DNA from: Streptomyces sp. AP-93
Lineage (GTDB): Bacteria; Actinomycetota; Actinomycetes; Streptomycetales; Streptomycetaceae
DNA: 64,000 nucleotides
Assembly: GCF_022808175.1 (NCBI RefSeq)
Contig: NZ_JALGBX010000022.1
Location: 1 to 64,000, forward strand
Direction of reading: 5' to 3'
Below, piece by piece: positions 26,102 to 35,052 of this stretch. Position numbers and translations under genes: made by a program. The notes under the pieces are model-generated. The model was not told the DNA's origin, did not search any database, and was given only the letters and a program-made list of their open reading frames with translations. The number at the start of each line of letters is the position of its first letter. Positions within the stretch are counted from its first letter, which is position 1.

Positions 26102-26878
26102 TTAGCCGAAGCGGCCCGAGATGTAGTCCTCGGTCGCCTGCACGGACGGGTTCGAGAAGATCCGGTCCGTGTCGTCGATCTCGATCAGCTTGCCGGGCTG
26201 GCCGACCGCGGAGAGGTTGAAGAAGGCCGTGCGGTCGGAGACGCGCGCCGCCTGCTGCATGTTGTGCGTCACGATGACGATCGTGAAGCGCTCCTTGAGC
26301 TCGCCGATCAGGTCCTCGATGGCGAGGGTGGAGATCGGGTCGAGGGCCGAGCAGGGCTCGTCCATCAGGAGGACCTGGGGCTCGACCGCGATGGCGCGGG
26401 CGATGCACAGGCGCTGCTGCTGGCCGCCGGAGAGGCCGGAGCCGGGCTTGTTCAGGCGGTCCTTGACCTCGTTCCAGAGGTTGGCGCCCTGGAGGGACTT
26501 CTCGACGATCTCGGCGAGCTCGGACTTCTTGAAGGAGCCGTTGAGGCGCAGACCCGCGGCCACGTTGTCGAAGATCGACATGGTGGGGAAGGGGTTCGGG
26601 CGCTGGAAGACCATGCCGACCGTGCGGCGGACCGCGACCGGGTCCACGCCGGGGCCGTACAGGTTCTCGTCGTCCAGCAGCACCTTGCCCTCGACGCGGC
26701 CACCGGGGGTGACCTCGTGCATGCGGTTCAGGGTGCGCAGGAAGGTGGACTTGCCGCAGCCGGAGGGGCCGATGAAGGCCGTCACGGAGCGGGGCTCCAC
26801 GGTCATCGAGATGTCGTCGATGGCCTTGTGGGTGCCGTAGAAGGCGGACAGTCCGCTGACGTCGATTCGCTTTGCCAT
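26102..26878 (-). CDS. pstB: Phosphate ABC transporter ATP-binding protein
   Basis: This 258-residue ATPase powers high-affinity phosphate import at the inner face of the membrane. Walker A is 'GPSGCGKSTFL', the ABC signature is 'LSGGQQQRLCIARAI' and Walker B is 'VLLMDEPCSALD', with the PstB-typical Cys in 'DEPCSALDP'. ATG 26878 gives the usual PstB length; GTG 26887 in frame is possible. It is the last gene of pstSCAB, 28 bases after pstA. Confidence 0.97.
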   Translation of the reverse strand: MAKRIDVSGLSAFYGTHKAIDDISMTVEPRSVTAFIGPSGCGKSTFLRTLNRMHEVTPGGRVEGKVLLDDENLYGPGVDPVAVRRTVGMVFQRPNPFPTMSIFDNVAAGLRLNGSFKKSELAEIVEKSLQGANLWNEVKDRLNKPGSGLSGGQQQRLCIARAIAVEPQVLLMDEPCSALDPISTLAIEDLIGELKERFTIVIVTHNMQQAARVSDRTAFFNLSAVGQPGKLIEIDDTDRIFSNPSVQATEDYISGRFG

Positions 26879-26906
26879 GGTGGTCACTTCGCTTTCATTG
26901 ATCGCG

Positions 26907-27989
26907 TCAGCGACCGGTCTTGGGGGCCTTCCAGCGGGCGATGCCGCGAGCCACCAGATTGAGGATCATGACGAAGGCGATCAGGACGAGCGCTGCGGCC
27001 CATGCCCGGTCGTAGGAGGCTTCACTGCCGACCTTGTACTGCTCCCAGATGTACAGGGGGAGCGAGGACTGGGCACCTTCGAAGGGGTTGTTGTTGATCA
27101 GCTGGGTGCCGAAGACCAGCAGCATGATCGGCGCGGTCTCGCCGGCGATACGGGCGACGGCCAGCATCACGCCGGTGGCGATACCGCCGATGGCGGTGGG
27201 GAGCACGACCTTGACGATCACGCGCCACTTCGGCACACCGAGGGCGAGGGCCGCCTCGCGCAGCTCGTTGGGGACGAGCTTGAGCATCTCCTCGGTGGAG
27301 CGGACCACGACGGGCATCATCAGGATCGACAGGGCCAAGGCGCCCGCGAAGCCGGAGGGGCCGAAGCCGAGCATCAGGTTCCAGGTCGTCAGGATGAACA
27401 GACCCGCGACGATGGAGGGGATGCCGGTCATGACGTCGACGAAGAAGGTCACGGCCTTGGCGAGCGGGCCCTTGCCGTACTCGACCAGGTACACGGCGGT
27501 CAGCAGGCCGATGGGGGCCGAGATCGCGGTGGCCAGGGCGACCTGCTCGATGGTGCCGAGCAGCGCGTGGTAGACGCCGCCGCCGGGCTCGAAGCTGGTC
27601 ACGCCGTTCATCGAGTGGCCGAGGAAGTCCCCGTCGAGGACCTTCATGCCGCGGCTGATGGTCGTCCACAGCAGCGAGAGCAGCGGTACGAGGGCGAGGA
27701 CGAAGCAGACCCAGACGACGGAGGTCGCGACCCGGTCCTTGGCCTGGCGGCGGTTCTCGACGATCGAGCTGGCCGTGTACGTGATGATCACGAACAGGGC
27801 GGCCGCGAACAGACCCCACTGGATCTTGCTGTGGAGGCCGAAGAGGACGCCGAGGCCGCAGCCGAGGGCGACCGAGAGGACGGCGATGCCGGCCGGCGCC
27901 CAGCGGGGCAGGTGGCCCTGCGTCAGGCTGCCGGGGGCGGCGGACTTGGCGGCCCGGGAGGGGCGCGGGTCCTGGAGTGCGTGGCTCAT
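26907..27989 (-). CDS. pstA: Phosphate ABC transporter permease PstA
   Basis: This 360-residue membrane permease has about six to eight helices and the permease EAA loop 'LREAALALGVPKWRVIVKVVLP'. The N-terminal 50 residues are a cytoplasmic extension. Its ATG overlaps the stop of pstC (ATGA), indicating coupled translation and a matched dose of the two permeases. Confidence 0.96.
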   Translation of the reverse strand: MSHALQDPRPSRAAKSAAPGSLTQGHLPRWAPAGIAVLSVALGCGLGVLFGLHSKIQWGLFAAALFVIITYTASSIVENRRQAKDRVATSVVWVCFVLALVPLLSLLWTTISRGMKVLDGDFLGHSMNGVTSFEPGGGVYHALLGTIEQVALATAISAPIGLLTAVYLVEYGKGPLAKAVTFFVDVMTGIPSIVAGLFILTTWNLMLGFGPSGFAGALALSILMMPVVVRSTEEMLKLVPNELREAALALGVPKWRVIVKVVLPTAIGGIATGVMLAVARIAGETAPIMLLVFGTQLINNNPFEGAQSSLPLYIWEQYKVGSEASYDRAWAAALVLIAFVMILNLVARGIARWKAPKTGR

Positions 27990-28978
27990 CAGGCGTTCGC
28001 CCCCGAGAAGTCCTTGCGACGGGCGATGATCAGCCGGGCTGCGCCGTTGACCAGCAGGGTGAGCAGGAAGAGCACGAGGCCGGAGGCGATCAGCGCGTCG
28101 CGGCCGAACTCGTTGGCCTCGTCGAACTTCGCGGCGATGTTCTGCGCGAACGTGCCGCCGCCCGCGTCCAGGATGTGGCCGGAGATCAGGAAGCTCGGGG
28201 AGAGGACGGTCGCGACGGCCATCGTCTCGCCGAGCGCGCGGCCGAGGCCGAGCATCGAGGCGGAGATGACTCCGGAGCGGCCGAAGGGAAGGACCGACAT
28301 GCGGATGACTTCCCAGCGGGTCGCGCCGAGGGCCAGTGCGGCTTCCTCGTTCATGCGCGGGACCTGCAGGAAGACCTCGCGGCTGACGCTGGTCACGATC
28401 GGCAGGATCATGATCGCGAGCAGGATGCCGACGGTGAAGAGCGAGCGCGCGACGCCGACCTGGGTCTTGTCGAAGACGTAGGTCCAGCCCATGTACTCGT
28501 CGAGCCAGAGGTTCAGCCCGGCGAGCTGCGGGACGAGGAAGAGGGCGCCCCAGATGCCGTAGATGATCGACGGCACGGCGGCCAGCAGGTCGACCACGTA
28601 GGCGAGGGGGGCGGCCAGCTTGCGCGGCGCGTAGTGCGAGATGAAGAGGGCGATGCCGACAGCGATCGGAACCGCGATGGCCATCGCGATGATCGAGCTG
28701 ACGACGGTGCCGAAGAGCAGGACGGCGATGCCGAAGACGGGGGGATTGGCCGACGCGTTCCAGTCGAACGTGGTGAGGAAGTTGCCCTCGTTGTCGGCCA
28801 GCGCGATGGAGGCGCGGTAGGTGAGGAAGATGGCGATCGACGCCATGATCACCAGGAGCAGGATGCCGGAGCCCTTGGAGAGGCCGGCGAAGATCTTGTC
28901 ACCGGCGCGGCCGGTGGACCTTCCGCTCTTGGAGACAGGCGGAGCCGTGTCTATCTGGGTGGGTGTGGTGGAAGCCAT
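27989..28978 (-). CDS. pstC: Phosphate ABC transporter permease PstC
   Basis: This 329-residue permease has about six helices. The EAA loop 'MNEEAALALGATRWEVIRMSVLP' contacts PstB. 'SIIYGIWGALFLVPQL' is typical of PstC. It is separated from pstS by 133 bases holding a strong hairpin. Confidence 0.96.
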   Translation of the reverse strand: MASTTPTQIDTAPPVSKSGRSTGRAGDKIFAGLSKGSGILLLVIMASIAIFLTYRASIALADNEGNFLTTFDWNASANPPVFGIAVLLFGTVVSSIIAMAIAVPIAVGIALFISHYAPRKLAAPLAYVVDLLAAVPSIIYGIWGALFLVPQLAGLNLWLDEYMGWTYVFDKTQVGVARSLFTVGILLAIMILPIVTSVSREVFLQVPRMNEEAALALGATRWEVIRMSVLPFGRSGVISASMLGLGRALGETMAVATVLSPSFLISGHILDAGGGTFAQNIAAKFDEANEFGRDALIASGLVLFLLTLLVNGAARLIIARRKDFSGANA

Positions 28979-29059
28979 GGTCTTTCCGGTCTGGATGGGG
29001 GGCAGGCCCCCTGGCGGCGGTGCACCGGATCCCCTGGGTGGGAGGGGAGGGTCCCCGGG

Positions 29060-29093
29060 CCGGTCCGCTCCCCGGACGGGGGGAGCGGACCGG
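29060..29093 (-). terminator. Hairpin between pstS and pstC
   Basis: A 14-bp perfect stem (CCGGTCCGCTCCCC with its complement) lies about 20 bases after the pstS stop, without a long T-run. It could protect the pstS message or partly terminate, giving more PstS than PstCAB. Confidence 0.6.
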
Positions 29094-29111
29094 ATGGTCC
29101 GGGGGTCTGTA

Positions 29112-30248
29112 TTAGGCGAGCTTCGCGATGATCTCGCGGACCTTGGCGTTGATCTCGGCCGGGATCGGGGCGTAGCCGTTGTCGGTCAGGACCTTCTGGC
29201 CCGCGTCGGACGCGGTGTAGTTCAGGAAGGACTTCACGGTCGGGAGCGTCTCGGCCTTGTTGCCCTTGTCGCAGACGACCTCGTAGGTCACCAGGACGAT
29301 CGGGTAGGCGCCCTCGGCCTTGGTGGCGTAGTCGAGCTTCAGCGCCAGGTCGTCGCCGGTGCCGGAGATCTTGGCGGCGGCGATGGCCTTGGAGGCGTTC
29401 TCGCCCGTGGCCTTGACCGGAGCGGCGGCGCCCGTGGCGACGTCCACGGTCTTGATGCTCTGCGAGGAGGCGTACGAGAGCTCGAAGTAGCCGATCGCGC
29501 CGTCAACGGCCTTGACCTGCGAGGCGACGCCGGAGGAGCCGGAGGCGGCCTGGCCACCCGGGGCCGGCCACTTCTTCGCGGCCTCGTACGTCCAGGCCTC
29601 GGGAGCGGCGGCCTTGAGGTACTTGCCGAGGTTCTCGGTGGTGCCCGAGTCCTCGGAGCGGTGGAACGCCTGGATCGCGGTGGAGGGAAGCGTGACGCCG
29701 GGGTTCAGCTTCTTGATCGCCTCGTCGTCCCACTTCTTGATCTTGTCGTTGAAGATCGCGGCGAGGGTGGGGGCGTCCAGCGTCAGCTTGTCCACGCCGG
29801 CGACGTTGAAGCCGATGGCGATGGGGCCGCCGACCATCGGCAGGTCGATGCCCTGACCGCCGGTGCAGATCTTCTTCGACTCCTCGACGGCCTCGGGCTT
29901 CAGCGCCGAGTCCGTGCCGGCGAAGCCGACGGTGCCCTGGTTGAACGCGACGATGCCCTCACCGGAGGAGGAGGACTTGTAGTTCACCTCGACGCCGGGG
30001 CAGGCCGCCATGTAGTTCTTGACCCACAGGTCGACCGCGTTCTTCTGCGCGGAGGAGCCCGAGGCGAGGAGCTTGCCCTTGGCGCCCTCGCACTTGATGT
30101 CGCCCACGGCGGCGGAAGGCTTGCCCGAGGCGCCGGCGTCGGTCTTGGTGTTGTCGTCCGAGCCGCACGCCGTGAGGACCAGGGCGCCGGACACGACGAG
30201 CGCCCCGAGGGCGGAGGCACGAAGCATGTTCTTGCGCTGAAGCTTCAC
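29112..30248 (-). CDS. pstS: Phosphate-binding lipoprotein PstS
   Basis: This 378-residue lipoprotein captures extracellular phosphate for PstCAB. The signal ends in the lipobox 'LTACG' (Cys about residue 25). Binding-site segments are visible: 'GSSAQKNAVDLWV', 'YKSSSSGEGIVAFNQGTVGFAGTDSAL' and 'HRSEDSGTTENLGKYL'. The GTG start at 30248 gives the standard 'KLQRKNMLRASALGALVVSG' N-terminus; GGAAGG lies about 12 bases upstream. A PhoP-type PHO box lies about 140 bases upstream. Confidence 0.96.
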   Translation of the reverse strand: MKLQRKNMLRASALGALVVSGALVLTACGSDDNTKTDAGASGKPSAAVGDIKCEGAKGKLLASGSSAQKNAVDLWVKNYMAACPGVEVNYKSSSSGEGIVAFNQGTVGFAGTDSALKPEAVEESKKICTGGQGIDLPMVGGPIAIGFNVAGVDKLTLDAPTLAAIFNDKIKKWDDEAIKKLNPGVTLPSTAIQAFHRSEDSGTTENLGKYLKAAAPEAWTYEAAKKWPAPGGQAASGSSGVASQVKAVDGAIGYFELSYASSQSIKTVDVATGAAAPVKATGENASKAIAAAKISGTGDDLALKLDYATKAEGAYPIVLVTYEVVCDKGNKAETLPTVKSFLNYTASDAGQKVLTDNGYAPIPAEINAKVREIIAKLA

Positions 30249-30383
30249 TTTCGGGTGTTTCCTTCCAGAAGCCGCCGGCCGCTTTCTGAATCGGGGCGGC
30301 GTGCGAAGAGGACTACGTCGTTTGCCTGGAGGAATCGTCCGCCTTCGCGGCGACTCGCTCCCTGCATCTACGAAGTTAGGCAG

Positions 30384-30427
30384 ATCAGGTGAAGCGGCCG
30401 ACCGGGGTAAGTGAACGGATGGTGAAC
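30384..30427 (-). promoter_or_regulatory. PHO box (PhoP direct repeats) of pstS
   Basis: Read on the minus strand, four consecutive 11-nt units appear: GTTCACCATCC, GTTCACTTACC, CCGGTCGGCCG and CTTCACCTGAT. Units 1, 2 and 4 fit the GTTCACC consensus of Streptomyces PhoP boxes. The pst operon should thus be induced by phosphate starvation through PhoR-PhoP. Confidence 0.85.
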
Positions 30428-30540
30428 CGTGGCGGACGGGGTGGTGTGTCCGGCCGGTGGCGTGGCCCGGCGTCATCTCCTGTTACCCCGCCGTTATCGC
30501 GGCGTGACCGTTGCGGTGTCGGGGGTGGCGTGGCCGTCAC

Positions 30541-30612
30541 GGGTGCGTGCCGCGCCGTGGGTGCGTGCGGCGCCGTGGGTGCGTGCGGCGCCGTGGGTGC
30601 GTGCGGCGCCGT
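30541..30612. repeat. Four-copy 18-bp tandem repeat
   Basis: Four head-to-tail copies of GGGTGCGTGCGGCGCCGT, nearly identical, lie between the pstS promoter and the CHAD gene. Nothing coding is apparent. Confidence 0.9.
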
Positions 30613-30668
30613 TGCCGGGGGCCAGCCCCCGGACCCCCGCTCCTCAAACGCCGGAGGGGCTGGATTTG
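30604..30668. repeat. Interspersed Streptomyces repeat, copy 3
   Basis: The block with GCCGGGGGCCAGCCCCCGG and CTCCTCAAACGCCGGAGGGG matches the two copies inside cmdA. Here it is intergenic, just after the end of the CHAD gene, and could act as a processing or termination hairpin. Confidence 0.8.
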
Positions 30669-30691
30669 GCCGGCGTCGGCGGGCAGTGGGG

Positions 30692-31648
30692 TCAGACCCC
30701 CGCGTGGCTGGAATCGGCCGGCTGCCAGATGTGCTGGAAGGTGGCGCGGGAGGCTTCGACCTCGTGGCGCTGGTCCGCGTGCAGGACGCCCAGGGCGTAC
30801 GCCGTCGCCGGGGCGATGCGGGGGGTGCGGGCCGCCGTGGCCGAGGCCGCGGCGGCTTCCGCGGCGTCCCGGTGAAGGGTCAGGGCCTCGCCCGCGGCCG
30901 TCAGGCGGGCCACGTCGCCGCCCAGGGCCTCCTGGGCGTAGCGGTGGACGCGCAGCAGGCGGCGTACCTCGTTCCACGAGCCGTCGTGGTCCGCGTCGTA
31001 CGGGTGCGAGGGCGAGGGAGCCGGGAGGGAGTGGACCGCCGTGGACAGGCGGGAATGAGCCACCTCGGCCAGAGGGGCCAGGACGTCGTCCACCCGGCCG
31101 CGGGCGGCGACCGGGTCCAGCGGGACCTCGGAGGCCAGTACCGCCACCGCGTCCGCGACCGCGTGGAAGCGGGAGGAGCCGAGCGCGTGCAGGGTCGCGG
31201 AGTGGGCCCGGGTACGGGCCAGGGTGAGCTGGCGCTCCAGCAGGGCGCCCGCGCGCGCCGAGCCCACGGTCAGCGAGCCCGCCGTACCCCTGGGCGCCGG
31301 TACCTCGGGGCTCCCGGACAGCCGCTGCAGGGCGTCCATCAGCCGTGACAGCCGGGCCGCGTACGCGTGCTCGTCGGCCAGGGTCGTCGAGAGCCAGACC
31401 AGCTCGGTGCGCAGCGAATCCGCCCAGGAGGAATCGGCCACCGCCCTGAAGGTGGACAGGGAGCAGGAGATCCGGCGCGCAGCCCCCCGCAGGCTGCGCG
31501 CCGCCTCGCTGCCCTCGGCGCCGCCGGTCGCGGCGCCCTCCTCGTGCAGGCGCAGGCCCCGCAGGAACGCGGTGGCCTGCGCACGCAGGTACGTACCGAG
31601 TACGGTGCCTGCCGTCGTCGCGGTCAGGTCATGATTTGGCTGAGCCAC
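30692..31648 (-). CDS. CHAD-domain protein
   Basis: This 318-residue alpha-helical protein has the CHAD pattern of two helical bundles with conserved His and basic residues ('RLHEEGAATGG', 'RRISCSLSTFRAV', 'SRFHAVADAVAVL'). CHAD domains bind polyphosphate, which fits its place directly after ppk. GTG 31648 is chosen because GGAGG lies about 8 bases upstream; it overlaps the ppk end by 20 bases, so the two are co-transcribed. Confidence 0.88.
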   Translation of the reverse strand: MAQPNHDLTATTAGTVLGTYLRAQATAFLRGLRLHEEGAATGGAEGSEAARSLRGAARRISCSLSTFRAVADSSWADSLRTELVWLSTTLADEHAYAARLSRLMDALQRLSGSPEVPAPRGTAGSLTVGSARAGALLERQLTLARTRAHSATLHALGSSRFHAVADAVAVLASEVPLDPVAARGRVDDVLAPLAEVAHSRLSTAVHSLPAPSPSHPYDADHDGSWNEVRRLLRVHRYAQEALGGDVARLTAAGEALTLHRDAAEAAAASATAARTPRIAPATAYALGVLHADQRHEVEASRATFQHIWQPADSSHAGV

Positions 31649-33959
31649 GCCGGCGCCTCCGGGCGTCAATGAGCATCTCCTGAACGTGCCGCAGCGGCTG
31701 GCCCTCGCCGTCCGTGCTGTGCCGGGTCCATTCGCCGTCCGGGCCCAGGTGCCAGGAGGTGGTGGCGTCGGACATGCCGGTTTCCAGCAGCCGGTCCAGT
31801 GCCGCGCGGTGGGCCGGGTCGGCGACCCTGACCAGTGCCTCGATGCGGCGGTCGAGGTTGCGGTGCATCATGTCGGCGCTGCCTATGTACACCTCGGGCT
31901 CGCCGCCGTTGCCGAAGGCGAAGACCCGGGAGTGCTCCAGGAAGCGGCCGAGGATCGAGCGGACCCGGATGTTGTCCGAGAGCCCGGGGACACCGGGGCG
32001 GATCGCGCAGATGCCGCGGACCCAGATGTCGATGGGCACGCCCGCCCGCGAGGCCCGGTAGAGGGAGTCGATGAGCGCCTCGTCGACGATCGAGTTCATC
32101 TTGAGCCGGACGTACGCGGGGCGGCCCGCCCTGTGGTGGGCCGCCTCCTTGTCGATCCGGGAGACCAGGCCGTCGCGCAGCGAGCGCGGGGCCACGATCA
32201 GCCGGCGGTAGGTCTCGCGGCGCGAGTAGCCGGAGAGCCGGTTGAAGAGGTCGGAGAGGTCCGCGCCGACCTGGGAGTCGGCGGTGAGCAGGCCGAGGTC
32301 CTCGTAGAGGCGTGCCGTCTTGGGGTGGTAGTTGCCGGTGCCGACGTGGGAGTAGCGGCGCAGCGTGTCGCCCTCCTGGCGGACGACGAGCGACAGCTTG
32401 CAGTGCGTCTTGAGGCCGACGAGGCCGTAGACGACGTGGCAGCCGGATTCTTCGAGCTTGCGGGCCCACTTGATGTTGGCCTGCTCGTCGAAGCGGGCCT
32501 TGATCTCGACGAGTACGAGGACCTGCTTGCCGGATTCGGCGGCGTCGATCAGGGCGTCCACGATCGGGGAGTCGCCGGAGGTCCGGTACAGCGTCTGCTT
32601 GATCGCCAGGACGTCCGGGTCGGCGGCGGCCTGCTCCAGGAAGGCCTGCACGGAGGTGGAGAAGGAGTCGTACGGGTGGTGCAGGAGCACGTCGCGTTCG
32701 CGCAGCGCGGCGAAGATGTCGGGCGCGGACGCGGACTCGACCTCGGCGAGGTCGCGGTGCGTGCCGGCGACGAACTTCGGGAACTTCAGCTCCGGGCGGT
32801 CCAGGGAGGCGATCCCGAACAGGGCGGTGAGGTCGAGGGGGCCGGGGAGCGGGTACACCTCGGACGGGTTGACCTTCAGCTCCTGCACGAGCAGGTCCAG
32901 GACCCCGGGGTCGATGGACTCCTCGACCTCCAGGCGCACCGGCGGGCCGAAGCGGCGCCGCATCAGTTCCTTTTCGAGGGCCTGGAGGAGGTTCTCCGCG
33001 TCGTCCTCTTCCACTTCGAGGTCCTCGTTGCGGGTCACGCGGAACATGTGGTGCGCGAGCACCTCCATGCCGGGGAACAGCTCCTCCAGGTGCGCGGCGA
33101 TGACGTCCTCGAGGGGGACGTAGCGCTGCGGGGAGGCCTCCAGGAAGCGGGAGAGGAGCGGGGGGACCTTGACCCGGGCGAAGTGACGGTGGCCGCTGAC
33201 GGGATTGCGTACGACCACGGCCAGGTTCAGGGACAGGCCGGAGATGTACGGGAACGGGTGCGCGGGGTCCACGGCCAGCGGGGTGAGCACCGGGAAGATC
33301 TGGTTGCGGAACAGGGTGAAGAGGCGCGCCTGCTCCTTCTCGGTGAGGTCGGGCCACCGGATGAGGTGGACGCCTTCTTCGGCGAGCTGCGGGGAGATGT
33401 CCTGCTGGAAGCAGGCGGCGTGGCGGGCCATGAGCTCGCGGGAGCGGGTCCAGATGAGGTCGAGGACCTCACGGGGCTGCAGGCCTGAGGCCGAACGGGT
33501 GGCGACGCCGGTCGCGATGCGGCGCTTGAGGCCGGCGACGCGGACCATGAAGAACTCGTCGAGGTTGCTGGCGAAGATCGCCAGGAAGTTCGCGCGCTCC
33601 AGGAGGGGCGTGGCGGGGTCCTCGGCGAGCTCCAGGACGCGCTCGTTGAAGGCGAGCCAGCTGCGCTCCCGGTCGAGGAAGCGGCCCGGGGGCAGCTCTC
33701 CGGTGTCCTTCTCGTCGTAGGCGTCCAGGTCCGCGTCGAGATCCGGTTCCAGATCGACGTGCGGGCGGTGGGCGGCTATCGACCCCAGGCGGGCATGGGC
33801 GCCGGTGGCGGCGCGCGCGGCGACGGCCTCGGGCGTGGCGGCGCGCGCGGCCGCGGAATCGGAGACATCGGCGGCGCTGGGTGCGGACGGCGAGGCGAAC
33901 TTGTGCGCCGGCTGCTGGGCGGGGACCTCGGAAGGGGCTGCGCTGGGCTTGTGGCTCAT
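31629..33959 (-). CDS. ppk: Polyphosphate kinase (PPK1)
   Basis: This 776-residue enzyme makes polyphosphate from ATP. It has a low-complexity N-terminal extension of about 95 residues, then the PPK N domain ('RFLDRERSWLAFNERVLELAED'), head domain and two catalytic domains. The autophosphorylated His lies in 'RRYSHVGTGNYHPKTARLYED'. The basic substrate-tunnel segment 'KARFDEQANIKWARKLEE' is present. It lies between pst and mshD with the CHAD gene downstream. Confidence 0.97.
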   Translation of the reverse strand: MSHKPSAAPSEVPAQQPAHKFASPSAPSAADVSDSAAARAATPEAVAARAATGAHARLGSIAAHRPHVDLEPDLDADLDAYDEKDTGELPPGRFLDRERSWLAFNERVLELAEDPATPLLERANFLAIFASNLDEFFMVRVAGLKRRIATGVATRSASGLQPREVLDLIWTRSRELMARHAACFQQDISPQLAEEGVHLIRWPDLTEKEQARLFTLFRNQIFPVLTPLAVDPAHPFPYISGLSLNLAVVVRNPVSGHRHFARVKVPPLLSRFLEASPQRYVPLEDVIAAHLEELFPGMEVLAHHMFRVTRNEDLEVEEDDAENLLQALEKELMRRRFGPPVRLEVEESIDPGVLDLLVQELKVNPSEVYPLPGPLDLTALFGIASLDRPELKFPKFVAGTHRDLAEVESASAPDIFAALRERDVLLHHPYDSFSTSVQAFLEQAAADPDVLAIKQTLYRTSGDSPIVDALIDAAESGKQVLVLVEIKARFDEQANIKWARKLEESGCHVVYGLVGLKTHCKLSLVVRQEGDTLRRYSHVGTGNYHPKTARLYEDLGLLTADSQVGADLSDLFNRLSGYSRRETYRRLIVAPRSLRDGLVSRIDKEAAHHRAGRPAYVRLKMNSIVDEALIDSLYRASRAGVPIDIWVRGICAIRPGVPGLSDNIRVRSILGRFLEHSRVFAFGNGGEPEVYIGSADMMHRNLDRRIEALVRVADPAHRAALDRLLETGMSDATTSWHLGPDGEWTRHSTDGEGQPLRHVQEMLIDARRRRRGSAKS

Positions 33960-34597
33960 GACTCCATTCTTCCGCGCGCGCGGGAGGACAGGCGCGTCGG
34001 AAGTGTCGGCCGTCAGTCGGAGTCGGGGCTGCATGCGGTCAGCTTCGCGACCGCGCATTAATGCCCGGTTAATGGCGTATGGCTTCCAGGGTCCGGGCGG
34101 GGGTCGGCTGGTGCCGACCGGGAGCGGGGGAGCCGGGGCTGCGCCCGCGGAGCGGGGCTGACGCCCCCAGCGGGTGCAGCGGGTGCGTGGGGGCGGGGGG
34201 TGTTCTAGCGTCGCTAGGAGGGAGGGATGTCCTGCCGAGCCGGTCCGGTACGGGGACCGGGCCCGGGGCCGTACGCGGCCGCGCGCGCTCGGCGCCGTTC
34301 CCGCGTGGGCCGGCATGTCCGGGTCCGGGCAGCTCCACGTCCAGGTACCGGCAGCTCAGGCCCGGGGGAGGCCAGGTCGAGGTCCGGGCAGATCCAGGAC
34401 CAGGTCCAGGTCCGGGTCCGGGTCCGGGTCCGGGTCCGGGGCGGGTCCGGGTCCGGGTCGGGGTCGGGTCCGGGTCCGGGTCCGGGTCGGGTCCGGGTCG
34501 GGTCCGGGTCCGGGCAGGTCCGGGCAGGTCCAGATCCGGGTCCAGGTCCGGGCCCTGGTGTCGGCCGCGTGGTGATCCCGGAGAGCAGGTTCGTCCC
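33960..34597. other. Intergenic region upstream of ppk, largely repeats
   Basis: This 638-bp region separates divergent ppk and a small secreted protein gene. On the minus strand near 34055-34078 there is a direct repeat (CATTAACCGGG / CATTAATG) that could be a regulator site for ppk, though it does not fit the PHO box well. The rest is GC-rich and dominated by the GGGTCC array at 34375-34552. Confidence 0.5.
34375..34552. repeat. GGGTCC hexanucleotide array
   Basis: About 25-30 imperfect copies of GGGTCC with some CAGGTCC and GGGTCGG variants extend over nearly 180 bp, upstream of the small secreted protein gene. Confidence 0.9.
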
Positions 34598-34882
34598 ATG
34601 CGCACGTCGATCCGTATCGCAGGTGTCCTCACCGGTCTGACCCTTGCCCTGGGAGGTGCGGCCCTGACGGCCCCCGCCGCCCAGGGTGCTCCCGCGGACG
34701 TTTCGGCCTGTATCAACCAGGTCGAGCGGGAGCTGAAGGGCGGCGAGGCTCCGGCATCCGTCCGCGCCTCGTGCTACATCGCGTTGACCGGGGCCCAGGA
34801 CGAGTGTGTGACCGGCCTGACCGAGGGCAGCGCGGTGACCAAGGCGACCGCGGAGAGCGCCTGCAAGCTGGGCGCCGAGTAG
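34598..34882 (+). CDS. Small secreted protein with four cysteines
   Basis: This 94-residue protein has a signal peptide (cleavage near 'AAQGAPA', residue 31-32). The mature domain of about 60 residues has four Cys ('SACINQ', 'ASCYIAL', 'DECVTGL', 'SACKLGAE'), probably two disulfides in a small helical fold. The stop codon lies in the first unit of an 8-bp tandem repeat. No family recognised. Confidence 0.78.
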   Translation: MRTSIRIAGVLTGLTLALGGAALTAPAAQGAPADVSACINQVERELKGGEAPASVRASCYIALTGAQDECVTGLTEGSAVTKATAESACKLGAE

Positions 34883-35013
34883 CCGAGTAGCCGAGTAGCC
34901 GGGGAGCCGAGTAGTCGAGTAGCCGAGTAGCCGAGTAGCTGGGGAGCTGGGGAGCTGGGGAGCTGGGGAGCCGGGGAGCCGGGGAGCCGGGGAGCCGGGG
35001 AGCCGGGGAGCCG
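34875..35013. repeat. 8-bp tandem repeat
   Basis: About 17 copies of an 8-bp unit drift from AGCCGAGT to AGCTGGGG to AGCCGGGG. The array starts at the stop codon of the small secreted protein gene and ends about 40 bases from the mshD stop. Confidence 0.9.
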
Positions 35014-35052
35014 GGTCCGGGTGGGAGGCCCGGCTCCCGGCTCGGGTGTGGG

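Noticed and set aside
31686..33488. 600-residue plus-strand open frame opposite ppk
   Set aside because: It is the shadow of a strongly conserved ppk gene.
34055..34078. PHO box for ppk
   Set aside because: A direct repeat is present, but the units do not match GTTCACC well enough to call a PhoP site.
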